Shown here: piece by piece, positions 7,568-15,075 of the stretch
How the letters are laid out: each line of letters begins with the position of its first letter
Position numbering within the stretch: the first letter of the stretch is position 1
NCBI GenBank assembly: GCA_045653425.1
Contig: JAZOLU010000010.1
Coordinates: forward strand, 9,337-73,336
Length of the DNA stretch: 64,000 nt
Direction: 5' to 3'
Source: RGIG3009 sp045653425
Lineage (GTDB): Bacteria; Bacillota; Clostridia; Oscillospirales; Acutalibacteraceae
Position numbers and translations under genes: made by a program
The notes under the pieces: model-generated
Told to the model about the DNA's origin: nothing
The model's input: the letters and a program-made list of their open reading frames with translations, nothing else
Databases searched by the model: none

Positions 7568-7596
7568 TTGATATTCCATTTGTACTATGCTATAAT
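7568..7596 (+). promoter_or_regulatory. Strong sigma-A promoter inside the invertible segment
   Basis: TTGATA (7568-7573), a 17-bp spacer and TATAAT (7591-7596), with an extended -10 TG at 7588-7589. Start would be near 7603. It faces right in this assembly, towards the terminator at 7671-7702. Confidence 0.8.
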
Positions 7597-7643
7597 ACAT
7601 CGTACTTAAAAAGTAACGAGATATGCTTGTTCGGCTTTGTGAA

Positions 7644-7665
7644 CAACATAATAACCATTACGTTG
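7644..7665. repeat. Right inverted repeat of invertible segment
   Basis: CAACATAAT, AACC and ATTACGTTG. It is the inverted partner of 7382-7403; the one mismatch is in the right arm. It lies between the internal promoter and the terminator that ends rightward transcription. Confidence 0.75.
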
Positions 7666-7670
7666 TATTC

Positions 7671-7702
7671 AACCGCTGCTCTGTGTGGCGGTTTTGTTTT
7701 TT
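7671..7702 (+). terminator. Intrinsic terminator for rightward transcript from the switch
   Basis: AACCGC (7671-7676) pairs with GCGGTT (7688-7693), followed by TTGTTTTTT. It would end a transcript of about 100 nt from the internal promoter and shield the recombinase gene from antisense transcription. Confidence 0.65.
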
Positions 7703-8543
7703 ATATAATCAACCGCATATTTTCCATACGGCGCTGATGCTCTGCACCGGTTGTGATGATATAAATGCGAGTCGTGTTAATATTGGAGTGACCAAGAATA
7801 TCCGCCAATTTAGCAATATCTTTTTCAATGCCATAAAAAGTTCTTGCAAACAGATGTCGCAGGTTGTGCGGGAACACTTTTTGCGGCGAAACGTCGGCCT
7901 GTTCACACAAACTCTTCATTTCGCGCCAGATATTACTACGGTCAAGTGGTTTGCCGCTTTTGGTTACAAACAGTACGCCTGCGGTGATTCCTTGCTCCAT
8001 CGCATAACGCAATAGTTTTTTCTGCAGTGCCTTGACAATGAATATCTTTCTTGTCTTCCCCTTGCAGGTAACTACTGCTTCACCACGCCTTACAGCTTCC
8101 ACCGTAATACTTTGCAATTCACTGACACGAATGCCTGTTCCACAGATTGTTTGCACCACAAGGGACAATCGTTCATTCTTCTTTCGCTCGGCAGCTTTTA
8201 CCAGCGCGGTGTATTCCGCTTTCGTGAGTTCCTTTTCCTCGGAACAGTACGCCTCTTTTTGCACCTTGAATTGCTTTACACAAAGTTCGTGCCAACCCAG
8301 AAATCGAAAAAAGGAATTGAGGGCCGCCAACATAGAGTTGGCACTTCTAACGGCGTAGGTCTGTTCCAAGAATGCCTTATAATCCAAAATCAGCGGCTTA
8401 TCCAAAGGTCTGTCTGTGACATACTCCGCAAAGGAGCGTAAATCGCGCATATATTTTTCACGAGTTGCTTGTGCTTTTTCGTTCTCGATTAAATATTTCT
8501 CAAACGCATTCAGCACTTGATTGGTAATTATTCTTTTTTTCAT
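7701..8543 (-). CDS. Tyrosine recombinase (XerC/D-like integrase)
   Basis: A 280-aa site-specific recombinase. Residues about 10-90 form the SAM-like core-binding domain (FEKYLIENEKAQATREKYMRDL). The catalytic domain shows the full active-site set: Arg in GTGIRVSEL, Lys in CKGKTRK, His-x-x-Arg in HNLRHLFA, His in LGHSNINTTRIYI and its tyrosine as the probable nucleophile. The size fits stand-alone Xer-like recombinases that act on inverted promoter switches as well as small-element integrases. Its 3' end is 35 bp from a near-palindromic 22-bp site that recurs inverted 240 bp further on, so I infer it inverts that segment. The start at 8543 has a GGAGG site, which lies inside a large dyad that could occlude it. 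Confidence 0.92.
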   Translation of the reverse strand: MKKRIITNQVLNAFEKYLIENEKAQATREKYMRDLRSFAEYVTDRPLDKPLILDYKAFLEQTYAVRSANSMLAALNSFFRFLGWHELCVKQFKVQKEAYCSEEKELTKAEYTALVKAAERKKNERLSLVVQTICGTGIRVSELQSITVEAVRRGEAVVTCKGKTRKIFIVKALQKKLLRYAMEQGITAGVLFVTKSGKPLDRSNIWREMKSLCEQADVSPQKVFPHNLRHLFARTFYGIEKDIAKLADILGHSNINTTRIYIITTGAEHQRRMENMRLII

Positions 8544-8544
8544 A

Positions 8545-8632
8545 CCAAAACCTCCGTTTCTTATCTTTAATTCTACTATTATTTTGCGCTTTAACCATCA
8601 AGTTAAACATTAGGCGCAAAAACGGAGTTTGG
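8545..8632 (-). promoter_or_regulatory. Nested dyad covering the recombinase leader and ribosome site
   Basis: Three nested inverted repeats are centred near 8598: an outer one pairing 8545-8559 with 8620-8632 (one bulge), TTTTGCGC / GCGCAAAA at 8582-8589 and 8614-8621, and TTTAAC / GTTAAA at 8590-8595 and 8602-8607. The outer arm contains the GGAGG of the recombinase. It may act as an operator or as an RNA fold that limits recombinase translation. Confidence 0.5.
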
Positions 8633-8691
8633 GCATATTCAATTTTTCAGAGCATTTTGAGATTTACTATTTTAAATATTGACTCTATGTA

Positions 8692-8731
8692 AACAACCCC
8701 TCCTTTACAAAATCACAAAGGCGGGGTTGTT
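8692..8731. terminator. Hairpin between Fic and recombinase genes
   Basis: AACAACCCC (8692-8700) pairs with GGGGTTGTT (8723-8731), with a further CCTTT/AAAGG inside. It lies 37 bp beyond the Fic stop. The T-run is short, so termination is probable rather than certain. Confidence 0.5.
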
Positions 8732-8767
8732 ATCGTATTATTCAATATTTACTTTCAACGCTTATCT

Positions 8768-9481
8768 TTACTCTTCTGTATACTCATGTGGTCTTTCTTT
8801 ATAGTCTTTAACTTTATACTCGCCAATGGTATCGTATTTGCTTGATTTGGTTTCGGTGGGAGCGTCGGGTTCGTTATCTCCACCGAGGATGGCGTCGAAG
8901 AAGATGCGTTCAAGGTATTCGTATTTTGAATAAATACCTTGTGATGCCCAAACGAGAGCGTTACGAACATAAGCGGAGTTTGTTTTGAAAAGTTCGTGTT
9001 CAACCTCAAAGCCCAATGATTTTGCAAGAAGTACGGCAAACACGATAACTGTTCTTGTATTACCCTCGCGAAAGGGGTGTGTTTGCCAAATACTTGCAAT
9101 AATACGAACAAGCTTGAAAACAATATCCTTATCATTATCGCCGGTTCTCCCCAGCTTGGCGATTTCTTTCATCGTTTCATTTAATTGCTTTTTAATTTCT
9201 TTCGGATAAGCATAACGAACAGTATCACCGCCGAGGACGTCTTCGTATTTCACCATTTGAATGGTGCGGAATTCTCCCGCCCAATCAAATATTTGACCAA
9301 AAATATTGCGGTGGATATCCTGCAAGGTTTCGGTGTTAAACTTATCGTATTTATAATCATAAATTGCTGCCATAGCAAGACCGGTAATGTCGGCTTCTGC
9401 CCTGCGTAGCAATTCCGAATCTTTTATATCTGCTAAATTTTTAAGCACGTTCACGTCATCATATAAATAAGGGACACGCAT
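8768..9481 (-). CDS. Fic-domain protein (predicted AMP-transferase toxin)
   Basis: A 237-aa Fic/DOC-family protein. The active-site loop HPFREGNTR (about residues 134-142) matches HPFxxGNxR, with the histidine, phosphate-binding glycine and arginine all present. Fic enzymes transfer AMP or another nucleotide group to hydroxyl side chains of target proteins. The family start (DIHRNIFGQIFDWAGEFRTI, with KYEDVLGG beyond it) is also clear. No inhibitory helix is seen at its own ends, so inhibition would have to come in trans from the upstream gene, whose stop is 3 nt before this start. The C-terminal 35 residues are hydrophilic and unassigned. Confidence 0.9.
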   Translation of the reverse strand: MRVPYLYDDVNVLKNLADIKDSELLRRAEADITGLAMAAIYDYKYDKFNTETLQDIHRNIFGQIFDWAGEFRTIQMVKYEDVLGGDTVRYAYPKEIKKQLNETMKEIAKLGRTGDNDKDIVFKLVRIIASIWQTHPFREGNTRTVIVFAVLLAKSLGFEVEHELFKTNSAYVRNALVWASQGIYSKYEYLERIFFDAILGGDNEPDAPTETKSSKYDTIGEYKVKDYKERPHEYTEE

Positions 9482-9484
9482 TTG

Positions 9485-10006
9485 TTATACCTCCGTTAAA
9501 AAACCGTATCTTCTAAGTGTTTGCTCAAAAACAGATAAGAATGTTATATTTCCGTTTTTCCAATTTGCAAGGTCGTTTTTAACCCTATCGCTTACGGGAA
9601 CACCTTCAATTGCAGTCATAGCATCAGAAAAAGAAATTCGTTTCTCTTTTTCGTCAGCAGATATGCTATCCATACCGTTTGTAAGCTTTAACATTTTTAA
9701 TTTGCGAAGCAATGCTTTATCTAATAACTCTGCGGCGGTTTCAATATCCGCAAGTCTTAAAATAACTTCGGGCAACTCTGCTTCATATTCTTTTCTTAAA
9801 GCAAGTTGCTCAGTTATTTCTTCAACCTCATCGGATTTAATATATTTACTTTCAACAGTATCGCCGTTACGGGTTTGTAGATATAAATACTGTTTACCTG
9901 CAATTGTCTTTTTAGAAATATATCCCTTGGGCAAAATACTAAGCTGTTGCTCGATTTCAAGTTTTGATGCAAGTAATTCTTTATATTCAAAAATAATATC
10001 AGTCAT
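9485..10006 (-). CDS. Fic partner protein, putative antitoxin
   Basis: A 173-aa protein directly upstream of the Fic gene. The N-terminal half has ISKKTIAGKQYLYLQTRNGD followed by long helices (EVEEITEQLALRKEYEAEL). The C-terminal part reads SDAMTAIEGVPVSDRVKNDL then WKNGNITFLSVFEQTLRRYG, which resembles the antitoxin-type Fic inhibitory domain of the VbhA kind (helix with IEG, then 'G.IT'). The residue four before the glutamate is Met rather than the usual Ser/Thr of the S/TxxxE(G/N) motif. The assignment as antitoxin rests on this partial motif and on gene order. The start at 10006 has a GGAGG site. Confidence 0.65.
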   Translation of the reverse strand: MTDIIFEYKELLASKLEIEQQLSILPKGYISKKTIAGKQYLYLQTRNGDTVESKYIKSDEVEEITEQLALRKEYEAELPEVILRLADIETAAELLDKALLRKLKMLKLTNGMDSISADEKEKRISFSDAMTAIEGVPVSDRVKNDLANWKNGNITFLSVFEQTLRRYGFLTEV

Positions 10007-10030
10007 TTTTGCTACCTCCTGACTACTAAT

Positions 10031-10088
10031 AGTATATCACAAATTAACCTACAAATCAACAATAATTTGAAAATTTGTAGGTTAATTT
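10031..10088 (-). promoter_or_regulatory. Promoter with 16-bp inverted-repeat operator for the Fic pair
   Basis: On the minus strand TTGATT (top 10054-10059), a 17-bp spacer and TATACT (top 10031-10036) form a good promoter 25-50 bp before the partner gene. A perfect 16-bp inverted repeat, AAATTAACCTACAAAT at 10041-10056 and its complement at 10073-10088, covers the spacer, the edge of the -35 and the upstream DNA. This layout fits autoregulation of a toxin-antitoxin operon. Confidence 0.7.
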
Positions 10089-10126
10089 TAACTATACTTT
10101 AAGCAAGATAGCCTGTCCGGTATGTA

Positions 10127-10720
10127 TTAAAAAAGCCCGATTTCAAGCGGTTTGTCAGCTACTCCGCCGTTGTCATTCCACTTCGATTGCCTAGCTTCGC
10201 CAAACCGCTGGTAGTGCACTATCTCGCGCTCGCGCAGGTATTTCAGCGGGTCGCGCACGTCGGGGTCGTCAATCAAGCGCAACAGATTGTCGTACGTGGT
10301 ACGCGCTTTTTGCTCGGCGCCCATATCTTCGTGCAGGTCGGTAATCACGTCGCCCTTGGCGGCGATATACTCGGCGCGCCACGGCAAACCCGATGCCGCA
10401 ACGGGATACACGGCCGAAGTATGGTCCACAAAATACTTGTCAAAACCGGAGCGCATAATTTCCTCTTCACTCAGGTTGCGCGTGAGTTGATACACCATCG
10501 CGCACACCATTTCCATATGCGCGAGTTCCTCGGTACCTACGTCCGTAAGCAAGCCCTTTAACTCGTTATACGGCATGGAATAGCGTTGGGTTAAATACCG
10601 CATAGACGCGCCCAATTCGCCGTCCGGGCCGCCGTATTGACTGATAATGATTTGCGCATACTTCGGGTTCGGATTGGTGATTTTTACCGGATACTGTAAG
10701 GTCTTTTCGTATTGCCACAT
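10127..10720 (-). CDS. cotJC: Spore coat protein CotJC (manganese-catalase family)
   Basis: A 197-aa member of the manganese-catalase-like ferritin superfamily found in the inner spore coat. Metal-ligand candidates are the glutamates of DGELGASM, GTEELAHMEMV, EDMGAEQKAR and REREIVHYQRF, the usual four-helix set. It is the last gene of cotJABC; its start is 1 bp after the CotJB stop. Catalase activity in CotJC proteins is often weak or unproven. Confidence 0.95.
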   Translation of the reverse strand: MWQYEKTLQYPVKITNPNPKYAQIIISQYGGPDGELGASMRYLTQRYSMPYNELKGLLTDVGTEELAHMEMVCAMVYQLTRNLSEEEIMRSGFDKYFVDHTSAVYPVAASGLPWRAEYIAAKGDVITDLHEDMGAEQKARTTYDNLLRLIDDPDVRDPLKYLREREIVHYQRFGEARQSKWNDNGGVADKPLEIGLF

Positions 10721-10721
10721 A

Positions 10722-10988
10722 TCAATTCCCCCTTCCGCATTCCCACGGCCACGGGCTGTCTACCCACGACCAGCACGTGGCGTCACACGGTACGTCCTCC
10801 GACGTGATAATCAGCGTACCGCATTGTGCCTCATATTCCTCGCGGCACCGCTTGCTTGCCGCCATTAGTTCTGCACGCTTGGCCAGCGCACAGGTGTCGT
10901 GCGGGTGCGTATCCAAGTATAACGTCATTTCCCAAATGGCAAATTGGTACGCCTGAATCCGCCGTTTCAGTTGCATACAGTTATCCAC
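10722..10988 (-). CDS. cotJB: Spore coat protein CotJB
   Basis: An 88-aa protein with the family core IQAYQFAIWEMTLYLDTHPHDTCAL and a C-terminal WSWVDSPWPWE motif. It overlaps the CotJA stop by 8 bp, so the two are translationally coupled. It acts in spore-coat assembly with CotJA and CotJC. Confidence 0.93.
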   Translation of the reverse strand: MDNCMQLKRRIQAYQFAIWEMTLYLDTHPHDTCALAKRAELMAASKRCREEYEAQCGTLIITSEDVPCDATCWSWVDSPWPWECGRGN

Positions 10989-11262
10989 GGCAGTTCCCTC
11001 CCACCATCAACGGTTTGTCAAGTTCGGGGAAAATTGTCCCGCGGGAAAAGCCCTGTTCCGGCTCATACACGGTTTCCAACTGTTGCCACGGCACATACGC
11101 CATTGCCACCACCATTGCCGCGCACGCTTCCGGCGTATTCGGCGATTCACGGTCAGCGCAAGCGCACGGTGCCGGCGCGGTTTGACGGTTGTTCGCCATA
11201 TACGGCGAAGCGTACCGGCGCGGCATACCGCCGCCGTAGCGCGTGCAAGATGCATTGCCCAA
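10981..11262 (-). CDS. cotJA: Spore coat-associated protein CotJA
   Basis: A 93-aa protein if translation starts at a TTG (11262) that follows AAAGGAGAGAGTCACA; an ATG at 11199 would give 72 aa. The core AMAYVPWQQLETVYEPEQGF then GTIFPELDKP is diagnostic for CotJA. The N-terminal extension is rich in Cys, Arg and Tyr (NASCTRYGGG, CACADRE), compatible with cross-linking in a coat. A sigma-E-like -10 element lies about 50 bp upstream, as expected for the mother-cell expression of cotJ. Confidence 0.85.
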   Translation of the reverse strand: MGNASCTRYGGGMPRRYASPYMANNRQTAPAPCACADRESPNTPEACAAMVVAMAYVPWQQLETVYEPEQGFSRGTIFPELDKPLMVGGNCRG

Positions 11263-11311
11263 TGTGACTCTCTCCTTTGCTACATTGTGAGGGCGCGTGC
11301 CCTCCTTTATC

Positions 11312-11339
11312 AGTGTATGACCGACCCATCGGAGGGTGC
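11312..11339 (-). promoter_or_regulatory. Possible sigma-E promoter of cotJABC
   Basis: On the minus strand CATACACT (11312-11319) matches the sigma-E -10 consensus CATACANT. The -35 (GCACCCT, 13 bp upstream) is weak. A 6-bp GC-rich hairpin (11289-11304) follows in the leader. Confidence 0.4.
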
Positions 11340-11369
11340 AAAAAACCCGCTCGGTTTCCCGAGCGGGTT
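11340..11369 (-). terminator. Terminator of the cdaA-ybbR operon
   Basis: AACCCGCTCGG pairs with CCGAGCGGGTT, and on the minus strand a T-run follows (top A-run 11340-11345). It lies just beyond the ybbR stop and before cotJABC. Confidence 0.85.
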
Positions 11370-11383
11370 GTCTGTGTTTATAG

Positions 11384-12694
11384 TTATTCCAACGTGCCGT
11401 GCAGTTTATACCCGGCGGTCTCGTCTTTGCCGTAGTACACCCACACGTTGGGGTAGCGGGGCACATCAATGCGCACCGTGTACCGCACCGTGCCGCTGCC
11501 GGTGCTGCTGGACGCATCCAGCGTTAATTGCAAGTCGTTTGCCGTAATGCGGCGCAGAGTGGCGGCGTTGCCGCACAACACAATGTCACTGAGTTTTTGC
11601 CCCTGAGACAGTGCCACCGTTTTGCCCTCGGGCGGGTTTACCACCGTTACATCGTCAATACCGTTCACGGTACGCGAAAGCGTGCGAGTGGTGTACTTGT
11701 CAATTGCCAATGATACCGTAACGGTATCCCCTTCAATCACTGTCACGTTGCTCGGCACCGCCAACGTCACAGTAAATTCCGATTCCTCCGGTCGAATATG
11801 GTCAAAATCAAACGTACCCAAATTGCCAATGGTGGTTGCCGCCGTGGCGAGGTCATCCTCCTCACCCACCAACGTAATGCTGTTGTGCGACAAGGTAACC
11901 AACCCATTTTGCGATATACCGGACGGCACATTCGCCAACGCATACGTAAGGTCCACTTTGCGTTGTACCCATACCGGCACGGTCATCGTTACGGTATCAC
12001 CCTGCAAACCGATAAAGCGGCAATCGGAAATATCCACGTCTTGCCCTTTCGCATCCAACGCGGCTAACTGCGCCTCAAACCGCGTGGTTTTTTCCAGCAC
12101 GTGAGATTCGTCTACCCGCGCCACCACCGATTGGATTTGCCGAACCACCGTTTGCGGGCCCTCCACCTGTACGCGCCCGTCGGGCAGAGCCACGGAATCT
12201 AACAAAATATCCCCCAACTGCTGGGCCTTTTCGTCTTTTACCGCCAGTTTTTTAATGTCCGGCGTTACGGTAAAGGAGGTAGACATCCAATAATCGCACG
12301 TTACCGTGACCGAGGCCGGCGACACCGAGCGAATGGTGTACCCCGTCTCCTTGCCGGATACATTAAGCGACACGTCCGATTTGCCGGGACCCAAAATATC
12401 CGTGAGTGACGGATTAATGTTAAAATCATCGCTGTCCAGATTAAAGATTACCGCACGGGTGCCTTCCACTTCCACCTTAACGTCAAACGTATCCTGTCCA
12501 ATTACGCGCAAGTCGTTGTAGCCGGCACTGGTGCCGGTTAAATCCACCTTTACCGTGGCGGTGACAGTGCGTGTTTCCACGTTGCCGGGACCAAACGATA
12601 CCAATGCCCAAATCACCACTGCCAGCACCAGCGAAAACACCAACATGGCGCGGTCACGGTGCAGCAGTTCATTCAATGAAAATTTACGTTTCAT
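11384..12694 (-). CDS. ybbR: YbbR-domain protein (CdaR-like regulator of CdaA)
   Basis: A 436-aa membrane-anchored extracellular protein. One helix at residues about 15-37 (AMLVFSLVLAVVIWALVSF) is followed by four YbbR-type beta domains (for example VTVTCDYWMSTSFTVTPDI, FIGLQGDTVTMTVPVWV, YTVRIDVPRYPNVWVYYG). In Firmicutes CdaR binds and modulates the diadenylate cyclase CdaA. The ATG at 12694 overlaps the CdaA stop by 4 bp, so the pair is coupled. An ORF start further upstream lies inside cdaA and was rejected. Confidence 0.93.
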   Translation of the reverse strand: MKRKFSLNELLHRDRAMLVFSLVLAVVIWALVSFGPGNVETRTVTATVKVDLTGTSAGYNDLRVIGQDTFDVKVEVEGTRAVIFNLDSDDFNINPSLTDILGPGKSDVSLNVSGKETGYTIRSVSPASVTVTCDYWMSTSFTVTPDIKKLAVKDEKAQQLGDILLDSVALPDGRVQVEGPQTVVRQIQSVVARVDESHVLEKTTRFEAQLAALDAKGQDVDISDCRFIGLQGDTVTMTVPVWVQRKVDLTYALANVPSGISQNGLVTLSHNSITLVGEEDDLATAATTIGNLGTFDFDHIRPEESEFTVTLAVPSNVTVIEGDTVTVSLAIDKYTTRTLSRTVNGIDDVTVVNPPEGKTVALSQGQKLSDIVLCGNAATLRRITANDLQLTLDASSSTGSGTVRYTVRIDVPRYPNVWVYYGKDETAGYKLHGTLE

Positions 12695-13593
12695 TTCACA
12701 AACCACCTCCGCACTCGCGCCCACAACGCGCCCGCACCCTTATCCACATCGTCGCGGATATTGCTCCACACCAGTTCGTTTTCCAACAAAAGGCGCAGAC
12801 TCTCCGTTGTGTAATTCCGCGTAAGTTCGCCGCCCTTTGCCACAGAGATAATACCCGTTTCCTCCGAAACAATAACCACCACGGCGTCGGAATTTTCGCT
12901 CATTCCCACACCCGCACGGTGCCGTGTTCCCAACTGCCGACTAATGGACGTATCCTCTGTTAACGGTAAAATGCAGCCCGCCGCGTACACGCGGCCGTCG
13001 CGTAGCAGCGCGGCACCGTCGTGCAATGGTGCTTTGTTAAAAAAGATATTGCCGATGAGTTCTCCCGTGGGGTCGGCGTTCAGTTCCGTACCGGTAGCGG
13101 CAATGTCACCCAGGCGGGTGTTGCGCTCAAACACAATGAGCGCACCCATACGCTGGCGTTGCAACAATTCCACACCCGCGCACACGGCGGCAATGGCGCG
13201 TTTCCAACCTGTAATGTACGCTTCACTTTCCGCGTCATTCATTCCCAGCACCTTAAAGCGGGAAAAGCCGCCGTGACCCACCTGCTCCAACAAACGGCGC
13301 AATTCCGGCTGAAACAGCACCACCAAAATGATAAGGATGTTGTCAAACAACACTTGCAAAATATACTTCATTGCCGTAAGGCCGAGCAAATAGGCGGCAC
13401 CGTATGCCAGTGCCAACAACGCAAATCCTTTAATTAACTGCTCGGCGCGGGAATCCCGCACCAATTTGATAAGGCCGTATACCGCAAAAGCAACAACCAA
13501 AATATCCAGCGTGTCCTGCACCGGATGATAACTGCGAACAAAATTGGTAATTCCTTCCCATACATTAGCAAAAAAAGTGCCCAGTGTCCTCAC
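12691..13593 (-). CDS. cdaA: Diadenylate cyclase CdaA
   Basis: A 300-aa protein with three N-terminal membrane helices (residues about 25-110) and a DAC domain. The catalytic signatures are DGA in APLHDGAALL and RHR in LGTRHRAGVGMSE. It makes cyclic di-AMP from two ATP, the second messenger for potassium and osmotic homeostasis. It is followed directly by its usual partner ybbR; glmM, the third common gene, is not here. KtrA/KtrB at 41.4-43.4 kb are likely targets of its product. Confidence 0.96.
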   Translation of the reverse strand: MRTLGTFFANVWEGITNFVRSYHPVQDTLDILVVAFAVYGLIKLVRDSRAEQLIKGFALLALAYGAAYLLGLTAMKYILQVLFDNILIILVVLFQPELRRLLEQVGHGGFSRFKVLGMNDAESEAYITGWKRAIAAVCAGVELLQRQRMGALIVFERNTRLGDIAATGTELNADPTGELIGNIFFNKAPLHDGAALLRDGRVYAAGCILPLTEDTSISRQLGTRHRAGVGMSENSDAVVVIVSEETGIISVAKGGELTRNYTTESLRLLLENELVWSNIRDDVDKGAGALWARVRRWFVK

Positions 13594-13628
13594 CTGCTTT
13601 CCAATCCTGCAAAATTATTGCTCCACTT

Positions 13629-14801
13629 TTATTGTAACACACTCTGCGGGGAAAGCAAGGATTTTCTTGCAATTTCACGCAAGATTTTTGCCACGCTTTC
13701 CGCTTCGGCAACAGTGGTGAACGCCGATGGGCACAATCGCACCGCTCCGTTTGGCAACGTACCTAACCGCCGATGTGCGCCGGAAGCACAGTGCAATCCC
13801 GCACGCACCGCCACACCGCGCTTTGAGAGCAACGCCGCCGTTTGTTCCGACAGCAACCCCTCCACGTTCAACGTCACCATCGGTACGCATACCGCCGTGT
13901 CCGGCCGCGGTGTGTACAAACGAATCCCCCGTACTCCGACAAGAGTATCGTACAACCGCCGCGCAACCGCCGTTTCCTGCGCCGCCAACGCTTCCACGCC
14001 GTGCCGTGCCACAAACTGCACACCCGCGTGCAACCCGCAAATACCCGGCACGTTCAGTGTGCCGCTTTCCAAACGGTCGGGCAGGTCATCTGGCTGTTCC
14101 GCCAGCATCGACAAACTGCCCGTCCCCCCTTCGGTCAACGGTATGAGCGGCACGTTGCCGCGGCACAACAACACCCCCGTACCCATAGGGCCGTACAAGG
14201 CCTTATGCCCCGGCATACACAAAAAATCAATGTTATCCCGTGCCATATTCAGCGGCAACAATCCCGCACTTTGCGCGGCATCCACCGCAAACGGAACGTG
14301 CCGCGCGGCGCACAGTGCGCCAATCTCCCGAATCGGCAACCGCCATCCGTTCACGTTGGAAGCGTGGGTACACAACACCAATCGCGTGTTGGGGCGCAAA
14401 GCACGGCGAAAACTCTCCACCGTGCGCGCGGGTTCACCCGCATACACCGCGGCTTCGGTAACCGTAACCCCCGCCTCGCCCAATGCCCGCAAGGGGCGAA
14501 TCACGGAATTGTGTTCCATATCGGATATCACTACGTGTCCGCCGTGGCGCAATAACCCTTTTATCACCGTGTTTAATGACGCGGTGCAGTTGCCCGTAAA
14601 CACCACGTGCGATGGGTCGTCCAACCCAAAAAAATCCGCCAACGTCTCGCGGCAGGCATACACCTGTGCGGCGCTGTTCATTGCCATTACGTGCCCACCG
14701 CGACCGGGATTGGCACCGTAACGCATCAATGCCTCCCCCACCGCTTGCCGCACCGCGGACGGCTTGGGATAGGTGGTGGCCGCGTTGTCCCAATATATCA
14801 T
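13629..14801 (-). CDS. Cysteine desulfurase-family aminotransferase (class V)
   Basis: A 390-aa PLP enzyme. The start MIYWDNAATTYPKP is typical and is coupled to the upstream gene by an ATGA overlap. The PLP lysine is in MPGHKALYGPMG, the histidine in DMEHNSVIRP, and the mobile-loop cysteine in RAGLHCASGAHR. The sequence type (YWDNAATTYPKP, GGTGS, RLESGTLNVPGICGL) fits the EF2568-like subfamily (TIGR01977) that is often paired with DUF3343 proteins and selenium-handling genes rather than SufS or IscS. It should release sulfur, or selenium, from cysteine. No selD or Suf/Isc gene is in the window. Confidence 0.88.
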   Translation of the reverse strand: MIYWDNAATTYPKPSAVRQAVGEALMRYGANPGRGGHVMAMNSAAQVYACRETLADFFGLDDPSHVVFTGNCTASLNTVIKGLLRHGGHVVISDMEHNSVIRPLRALGEAGVTVTEAAVYAGEPARTVESFRRALRPNTRLVLCTHASNVNGWRLPIREIGALCAARHVPFAVDAAQSAGLLPLNMARDNIDFLCMPGHKALYGPMGTGVLLCRGNVPLIPLTEGGTGSLSMLAEQPDDLPDRLESGTLNVPGICGLHAGVQFVARHGVEALAAQETAVARRLYDTLVGVRGIRLYTPRPDTAVCVPMVTLNVEGLLSEQTAALLSKRGVAVRAGLHCASGAHRRLGTLPNGAVRLCPSAFTTVAEAESVAKILREIARKSLLSPQSVLQ

Positions 14802-15028
14802 TGCGGGCCACCTCCGCCCGCCGTACGCAAAATGCGAATACCCGCGCGGCGCAGTATCTCCGCCGCCGCGGTGCCGTTCCCACGTACCAGTAAACTGTAC
14901 CCGCAACCGGTGTTTTCCGCTGCCTGCGAGGTGCGCTGTACGTGTGCCGTATATCCTTGTCGTTCCAGTAATCGCTGACCGCGCATGGCGTTGGTCACCG
15001 AACTGACATACATTGTTGTCCATTCCAT
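14798..15028 (-). CDS. DUF3343 putative sulfur/selenium carrier protein
   Basis: A 76-aa protein. MYVSSVTNAMRGQRLLERQG then TGCGYSLLV matches the small DUF3343 family, in which one conserved cysteine (here TGCGYS) could carry sulfur or selenium. The ATG at 15028 was chosen because the longer frame runs into ruvX. It overlaps the downstream desulfurase by 4 bp, which suggests a donor-acceptor pair. Role is inferred from context. Confidence 0.75.
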   Translation of the reverse strand: MEWTTMYVSSVTNAMRGQRLLERQGYTAHVQRTSQAAENTGCGYSLLVRGNGTAAAEILRRAGIRILRTAGGGGPQ

Positions 15029-15075
15029 TGGTCTCACCTCAAAACCAATATATGCAGAACAACGAAAAGAGGTTA

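Larger units (their letters stand above)
7382..7665. other. Predicted invertible promoter segment
   Basis: The segment is bounded by 22-bp inverted repeats whose central GGTT/AACC are in opposite orientation, so recombination would invert the ~240 bp between them. Inside is a strong promoter now pointing right. A tyrosine recombinase gene lies 36 bp beyond the right repeat. No open reading frame of note is inside. In the present orientation transcription runs into a terminator at 7671-7702. In the flipped state it would start near 7444 and run left to the KTR, TetR and signal-peptidase/TasA-like genes. This is the layout of phase-variable invertible promoters in gut bacteria. The direction of control is inference. 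Confidence 0.7.

Noticed and set aside
7382..7665. Reading the two 22-bp sites as simple attachment sites of an integrated element
   Set aside because: Attachment sites flank elements as direct repeats; these are inverted, only 240 bp apart, and enclose a promoter without genes. Kept as a weaker alternative.
13525..14721. 398-aa plus-strand frame opposite the cysteine desulfurase
   Set aside because: Low-complexity Arg/Pro/Thr-rich antisense product; the minus strand has an intact PLP enzyme.
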